Assembly: GCA_031553885.1 (NCBI GenBank)
Contig: JAVBKV010000024.1
Location: forward strand, 13,968 to 77,967
Origin: JAVBKV01 sp031553885
Lineage (GTDB): Bacteria; Bacteroidota; Bacteroidia; Bacteroidales; Azobacteroidaceae
Length of the DNA stretch: 64,000 nucleotides
Reading direction: 5' to 3'
The position numbers and the translations under genes were made by a program. Below the pieces are notes generated by a model. The model searched no databases, was not told the origin of the DNA, and saw only the letters and a list, made by a program, of their open reading frames with translations. Every line of letters starts with the position of its first letter. Position 1 is the stretch's first letter. Below, piece by piece: positions 59,803-64,000 of the stretch.

Positions 59803-61797
59803 ATGGAAAGCGTCAAAGAAAAAATCGATTTCTTAAGAACCGAACTGGAAAAGCATAATTACAACTATTATGTCCTTTCCAAACCTGAGATAAGCGACTT
59901 CGAATTCGACAGGATGATGAAAGAATTACAAGAACTGGAAGCAAATCATCCGGAATTTTTTGATCCGAATTCGCCAACACAACGGGTCGGCAGCGACATC
60001 AATAAAAATTTCGTCCAGGTAGAACATCAATATCCGATGCTTTCCCTCTCCAATACTTATTCAGAAGAAGAGGTTTCCGACTTTTACAACCGTGTACAGA
60101 AAGCATTGAACGAGCCTTTTGAACTGGTTTGTGAATTGAAATACGACGGCACTTCTATTTCCCTGATTTATGAAGATGGAGCCTTACAACGGGCCATTAC
60201 CCGCGGCGACGGAACAAAAGGCGACGATGTTACGGCCAATGTTCGTACCATTTATAATATCCCTCTGAAATTAAGGGGAAACGATTATCCGGAACTGTTT
60301 GAAATCCGGGGAGAGATTCTGATGCCCTGGGATGTATTCGATGCCTTGAATAAAGAGCGGGAAGAGCAGGAAGAACCTTTGTTTGCCAATCCCCGGAATG
60401 CAGCTTCAGGAACATTGAAGTTACAGAATCCTTCCATCGTGGCTTCCCGGAAGTTGGACTCATACCTGTATTACCTGCTGGGAGAAAATCTGCCGGAAGA
60501 CGGTCATTATGAGAACCTGCAAAAAGCTAGGTCCTGGGGGTTCAAAATATCGGATGCAACCCGGAAATGTAAAAACCTGGATGAAGTGTTTCATTTCATC
60601 CGTTATTGGGATGCTGAACGAAAAAATTTACCTGTCGCTACAGATGGAATTGTACTAAAAGTCAATTCGTTGAGACAACAAAAAAACCTCGGCTTTACTT
60701 CCAAATCTCCCCGTTGGGCGATTGCGTACAAATTTCAGGCTGAAAAAGCGCTTACCCGGTTGAATTCTGTGGATTTTCAGGTAGGAAGAACCGGAACAAT
60801 AACTCCGGTGGCAAACCTGGAACCGGTTCAATTGTCGGGAACATTAGTAAAAAGAGCATCTTTACACAATGCGGATATCATCGAATCCCTCGATCTGCAT
60901 TTCGGAGATATGGTTTATGTAGAAAAGGGAGGTGAAATCATTCCTAAAATAACAGGAGTGGATAAAGAAGCCCGTTTCCTTATCGGAGACAAAGTGCGGT
61001 TTATCACCCATTGTCCCGAGTGCGGAACACCCCTTGTCAGGGTACCCGGAGAAGCAGCATTTTACTGTCCGAACGAAAATGAATGTGAACCGCAGATCAA
61101 AGGGAAAATAGAACATTTTGTCAGCCGGAGAGCCATGGATATCAATGCCGGAAGCGAAACGGTGGAACATTTTTACAAAGCCGGACTGGTCCGGAATGTA
61201 GCCGACTTGTATAACCTCAATATCCAGGACATCATGCACCTGGAACGCTGGGGAGAAAAAAGTGCCCGTAATTTCTTAGAAAGCATCCGGGAGTCAAAAA
61301 AAGTGCCCTTCGAACGGGTATTATATGCATTGGGTATCCGGTTTGTAGGGGAAACTGTTGCCAAACGGCTGGTTTACGCATTTCATTCGATCGATGCACT
61401 GGCCTCAGCTACCTGGGATAAACTGGTTGAAGTCGATGAAATCGGTGACCGGATCGCACAAAGTGTCGTTCGTTATTTTGCCGTAGACTCCAACAGACAA
61501 TTGATCGAACGGTTAAAGGCAGCCGGAGTTCTATTCGCCATGGATGAAAGAATACTCTCAGAACGGACAACAAAATTAGTCGGATTGACGTTCGTAATAA
61601 GCGGGACATTCAACCGACACTCCCGGGACGAATATAAAGCGCTCATCGAGAAAAACGGAGGAAAAAATGTCGGGTCTGTTTCCGCTAAAACCGATTACAT
61701 CCTGGCCGGAGAAAATATGGGTCCGGCAAAGCTGGAAAAAGCACAAAAACTGGGAGTTAAAATAATCGGAGAAGACGATTTTTTAGAAATGATTTAA
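59803..61797 (+). CDS. ligA: NAD-dependent DNA ligase LigA
   Basis: 664 residues from ATG 59803 (59791 also possible, adding MTYI). Adenylation domain with LSLSNTYS (~78) and the nucleophile lysine in CELKYDGTSISL (~113), SYLYYLLGE, GRTGTITPVA (~326, OB fold), zinc finger CPECGTP...CPNENEC (~405-430), helix-hairpin-helix repeats and the C-terminal BRCT (GLTFVISGTFNRHSRDEYKALIEKNGG, ~585-660). It seals nicks during replication and repair using NAD+. Complete. Confidence 0.96.
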   Translation: MESVKEKIDFLRTELEKHNYNYYVLSKPEISDFEFDRMMKELQELEANHPEFFDPNSPTQRVGSDINKNFVQVEHQYPMLSLSNTYSEEEVSDFYNRVQKALNEPFELVCELKYDGTSISLIYEDGALQRAITRGDGTKGDDVTANVRTIYNIPLKLRGNDYPELFEIRGEILMPWDVFDALNKEREEQEEPLFANPRNAASGTLKLQNPSIVASRKLDSYLYYLLGENLPEDGHYENLQKARSWGFKISDATRKCKNLDEVFHFIRYWDAERKNLPVATDGIVLKVNSLRQQKNLGFTSKSPRWAIAYKFQAEKALTRLNSVDFQVGRTGTITPVANLEPVQLSGTLVKRASLHNADIIESLDLHFGDMVYVEKGGEIIPKITGVDKEARFLIGDKVRFITHCPECGTPLVRVPGEAAFYCPNENECEPQIKGKIEHFVSRRAMDINAGSETVEHFYKAGLVRNVADLYNLNIQDIMHLERWGEKSARNFLESIRESKKVPFERVLYALGIRFVGETVAKRLVYAFHSIDALASATWDKLVEVDEIGDRIAQSVVRYFAVDSNRQLIERLKAAGVLFAMDERILSERTTKLVGLTFVISGTFNRHSRDEYKALIEKNGGKNVGSVSAKTDYILAGENMGPAKLEKAQKLGVKIIGEDDFLEMI

Positions 61798-61810
61798 AAA
61801 CGATACAACT

Positions 61811-62347
61811 ATGTTTGATTTTATATTAAAAAACCGGATTAAAAGGATCTGTAAAAACAACAGTGCCCGCCAGAAGGTTTTTCGCAGTCTAAGCGAAATA
61901 AAAACCGTTGTAGTTGTATTCGAGACATCTGACTATGAGGCCTCAGATGCTTTTATCGAACAATTGGAAAAAATGGGTAAACAAGTGAAAGCCTACGCTT
62001 TCAGATCCAAAAACGATCAGTACGATTATACGGAAACTCCCTATAAAATCATTAATCTGAAAGAAGACACTGACTGGTTGGGAAGTCCCTGGGCTGATCT
62101 GGTCAGCAGCCTCGACGAAAAATCCTTTGATCTGCTCATCGATCTGACCATCAAAGAAAACCTGACCCTGGAATACCTGGTTGCATATTGGGACATTCCT
62201 CTGAAAACCGGATTCAAAAAGAACAATCTTCCTTTGTATGACCTGGCTATTTCCCATTTGCCGGGAGATAAAGGTTCGGAAGCACAAGAGCTGGGTGCAC
62301 AAATTCTGTATTACCTGAATACCATTCATTCAAAAATTACAGGATAA
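61811..62347 (+). CDS. DUF6913 domain protein
   Basis: 178 residues. It has an opening basic helix (KNRIKRICKNNSARQKVFRSL), alternating beta/alpha segments (TVVVVFETSDYEASDAFIEQLEKMGKQVKAYAF) and a SFDLLIDLTIKENLTLEYL core. This matches DUF6913, conserved in Bacteroidota between ligA and dapA with no function assigned. No membrane segment is present. Only 13 bp separate it from ligA, so the two are probably co-transcribed. Confidence 0.75.
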   Translation: MFDFILKNRIKRICKNNSARQKVFRSLSEIKTVVVVFETSDYEASDAFIEQLEKMGKQVKAYAFRSKNDQYDYTETPYKIINLKEDTDWLGSPWADLVSSLDEKSFDLLIDLTIKENLTLEYLVAYWDIPLKTGFKKNNLPLYDLAISHLPGDKGSEAQELGAQILYYLNTIHSKITG

Positions 62348-62351
62348 AAGC

Positions 62352-62398
62352 AATCATTATTTTTCATTCTTTCCATTTTTTTCATTCTTTTCATTTTT
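62352..62398. repeat. TTTTTCATTC-type simple repeat before dapA
   Basis: Imperfect CATTCTTT/TTTCATT units fill the spacer up to the dapA -7 box at 62404. They replace any recognisable -33 element. The same units occur at 55905-55937. Confidence 0.6.
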
Positions 62399-62403
62399 TG
62401 TTG

Positions 62404-62411
62404 TACTTTTG
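62404..62411 (+). promoter_or_regulatory. Putative -7 box for dapA
   Basis: TACTTTTG followed by TC, 20 bp before the ATG at 62432. Confidence 0.5.
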
Positions 62412-62431
62412 TCTATCATTTTTAAATCCTC

Positions 62432-63325
62432 ATGGGACAAATCAATCTAAAAGGAATGGGAGTGGCGCTGATCACTCCATTTAAAGAAGACGAAAACGTA
62501 GATTTCAATGCTTTGGCAAAGGTTGTCGACTATCAGTTGCAGAACGGAACCGATTACCTGGTCGTGTTGGGAACAACCGCTGAAACTCCGACTTTGACTC
62601 CGGAAGAACAATCTGAAATTATACAATTGGTAGTGAGCAAGGTGAAAGGACGAATTCCAATCGTCCTGGGAGTGGGAGGAAATAATACAAGAGCTGTTGT
62701 TCACAAACTGAAGCACGATGATTTCTCTGGTATTGATGCCATATTGTCTGTTGTCCCTTACTATAACAAACCTTCTCAGGAAGGCATTTACCAACACTAT
62801 AAAGCTATTGCCGAAGCAACTTCGTTGCCGGTGATCCTGTATAATGTGCCGGGAAGAACCGGAGTCAACATGACTGCTGCAACAACCTTACGGGTAGCCC
62901 GGGATTTTGAAAATGTAGTTGCCATCAAGGAAGCTTCCGGAAATATCACCCAGATGGATGATATTATTAAAAATAAACCCCGTAATTTTGAAGTGATCTC
63001 GGGCGACGACGGAATCACATTTCCTCTGATCACCCTGGGTGCTGTAGGTGTTATTTCCGTTATAGGAAACGCTTTCCCAAAAGAATTCAGCCGGATGGTC
63101 CGCCTGGCACTGGCTGGTGATTATGCCAATGCACTGACCATCCATCACAGTTTTACGGAGCTTTTTGAACTGTTGTTTGTTGATGGTAATCCGGCAGGAG
63201 TAAAAAGTATGCTGAACATGATGGGGTACATCGAAAATGTACTCCGGTTACCTTTAGTACCGACACGCATCACTACATACGAAAAAATCCGGGATGTATT
63301 AAGGGAGCTTAATATCAAGTGTTGA
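62432..63325 (+). CDS. dapA: 4-hydroxy-tetrahydrodipicolinate synthase
   Basis: 297 residues, TIM barrel. GMGVALITPF at the start, VLGTTAETPTL (~47), ILYNVPGRTGVN with catalytic Tyr (~137) and the Schiff-base lysine in VVAIKEASGN (~167). It condenses pyruvate with aspartate semialdehyde for lysine and diaminopimelate synthesis. Its stop TGA overlaps the next gene's ATG (TGATG). Confidence 0.95.
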   Translation: MGQINLKGMGVALITPFKEDENVDFNALAKVVDYQLQNGTDYLVVLGTTAETPTLTPEEQSEIIQLVVSKVKGRIPIVLGVGGNNTRAVVHKLKHDDFSGIDAILSVVPYYNKPSQEGIYQHYKAIAEATSLPVILYNVPGRTGVNMTAATTLRVARDFENVVAIKEASGNITQMDDIIKNKPRNFEVISGDDGITFPLITLGAVGVISVIGNAFPKEFSRMVRLALAGDYANALTIHHSFTELFELLFVDGNPAGVKSMLNMMGYIENVLRLPLVPTRITTYEKIRDVLRELNIKC

Positions 63326-63813
63326 TGATCTCTCCTGAGGAATTAAAAAAGCTAGCGCAAAAAAACGCTCCGGTATTCAAAAAATACTATCAGAAAAATA
63401 AAAAAAAACTGGAGAAGATGGACGATGAAATCCATTCTCTCCATGATGAAATAACGGCTCAAACCGATTGTTTGCAATGTGCAAATTGTTGCCAGAACCT
63501 GGGACCAGCGCTGTATGACCGGGACATTGAACGCATCGCACAGGCCTTACGGATCAAGCCTTCCGAAGTAGTAGATCGTTATTTACGCATCGACGAAGAC
63601 AAAGACTATGTATTCCGGTCCATGCCCTGCCCTTTTCTGATGCCGGACAATTATTGTTCAATTTACGAATATCGACCCAAGGCCTGCAGGGAATATCCTC
63701 ACACCGACCGGAAAAAATTCTACCAGATCTACCCGTTAACCATTAAAAATGCAGAAACCTGTCCGGTTGCCTACCGGGTACTGCAGGAACTCTCCGGAAT
63801 AGACAGAAAATAA
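63325..63813 (+). CDS. YkgJ-family cysteine cluster protein
   Basis: 162 residues from ATG 63325, which overlaps the dapA stop. Cysteine pattern: DCLQCANCC (~48-56), MPCPFLM..NYCSIYEYRPKACREYP (~99-125) and AETCPVAY (~146), matching the YkgJ zinc/iron-chelating family. A charged N-terminal helix precedes it. The function is unknown; the family is suspected of binding iron-sulfur or metal. A longer frame from GTG 63319 exists but the ATG with TGATG coupling is better. Confidence 0.85.
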   Translation: MISPEELKKLAQKNAPVFKKYYQKNKKKLEKMDDEIHSLHDEITAQTDCLQCANCCQNLGPALYDRDIERIAQALRIKPSEVVDRYLRIDEDKDYVFRSMPCPFLMPDNYCSIYEYRPKACREYPHTDRKKFYQIYPLTIKNAETCPVAYRVLQELSGIDRK

Positions 63814-63815
63814 AA

Positions 63816-63845
63816 ATCCGGGCTGAAGCAAACTCCAACCCGGAT
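63816..63845 (+). terminator. Hairpin after the YkgJ gene
   Basis: 7-bp arms ATCCGGG/CCCGGAT with a 16-nt loop, 2 bp past the stop codon. The T-rich tract after it is weak, so termination may be partial. Confidence 0.5.
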
Positions 63846-63886
63846 CATATCTTATCTCCTAAGGCCAATTCGCTAAAAGACCAATA

Positions 63887-63942
63887 AAATAGTCGAAAAA
63901 AGAGCAATAGATTCATCATTCATGCTTTTTTTTCGACTATTT
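63887..63942. repeat. Inverted repeat near the window end
   Basis: AAATAGTCGAAAAAAG and CTTTTTTTTCGACTATTT enclose about 22 nt. The T run on the plus strand lies within the second arm. It could be a terminator for transcripts from either side; the gene beyond 64000 is not visible. Confidence 0.5.
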
Positions 63943-64000
63943 CTGTTTTCAGGTTATTACATTCCTTTTATCTCCCTTTTTTTGCATACTTTAGGCTGTA

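Overview
The window is a stretch of a Bacteroidota (Bacteroidales) chromosome; an Odoribacter/Butyricimonas-type organism is my best guess, by inference only. Support comes from many TAnnTTTG -7 promoter boxes, a hybrid two-component regulator, the gldE-gldD pair, a giant secreted protein with a type IX-secretion-like C-terminus, a BtuB/BtuG/BtuF-type vitamin B12 uptake operon under a cobalamin riboswitch, and many lipoproteins with DUF families typical of the phylum. No rRNA, tRNA or CRISPR array was recognised by eye.

Region 1 (1-2780) looks like a decayed mobile or accessory segment. It holds the last part of a tyrosine recombinase, a zinc-ribbon/AraC/GyrI-like regulator, a DUF3795 gene broken by a frameshift, a DUF3788 gene, a possible acetyltransferase stub and a DinB-like protein. 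Region 2 (2787-12903) is a sensory/outer-membrane locus: a hybrid two-component regulator split into two overlapping frames, then divergently a DUF1080 lipoprotein, a beta-barrel receptor without a SusD partner, a secreted protein of unknown function and a LytS/LytT-type pair.

Region 3 (12930-34071) is mostly housekeeping: glmM with a DUF4827 lipoprotein; rpe, comEC and a DHH phosphoesterase; an ECF sigma factor; a FadL-like porin next to a Ser/Gly/Tyr-rich secreted protein; a YgiQ radical-SAM protein; an AMP-ligase with an XRE-cupin regulator; phoH, purC and menG/ubiE; and a DUF6057 membrane protein with a CXXCH-bearing TolB-like lipoprotein. Region 4 (34179-41914) carries a 2191-residue surface protein, a small membrane-anchored companion, and a 676-bp gene-free stretch with two strong palindromes.

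Region 5 (41915-49846) is metal and cofactor uptake: aroE, a NikR-like repressor lacking most of its nickel ligands, a TonB receptor, and convergent to these the B12 operon. A simple-sequence repeat sits inside a peripheral arm of its riboswitch. Region 6 (49874-64000) holds two POT-type transporters with a rhamnose mutarotase, a HAD phosphatase, rng, a tiny 30-residue ribosomal-type protein, HU, mutY, ssb, a shortened gldE, gldD, ligA, a DUF6913 gene, dapA and a YkgJ-type cysteine-cluster protein.

A thread through the window is a family of AT-rich simple-sequence or palindromic repeats at gene borders (17.7, 18.5, 29.0, 49.65, 55.9, 58.2 and 62.37 kb). In places they have become part of gene ends or of the riboswitch.
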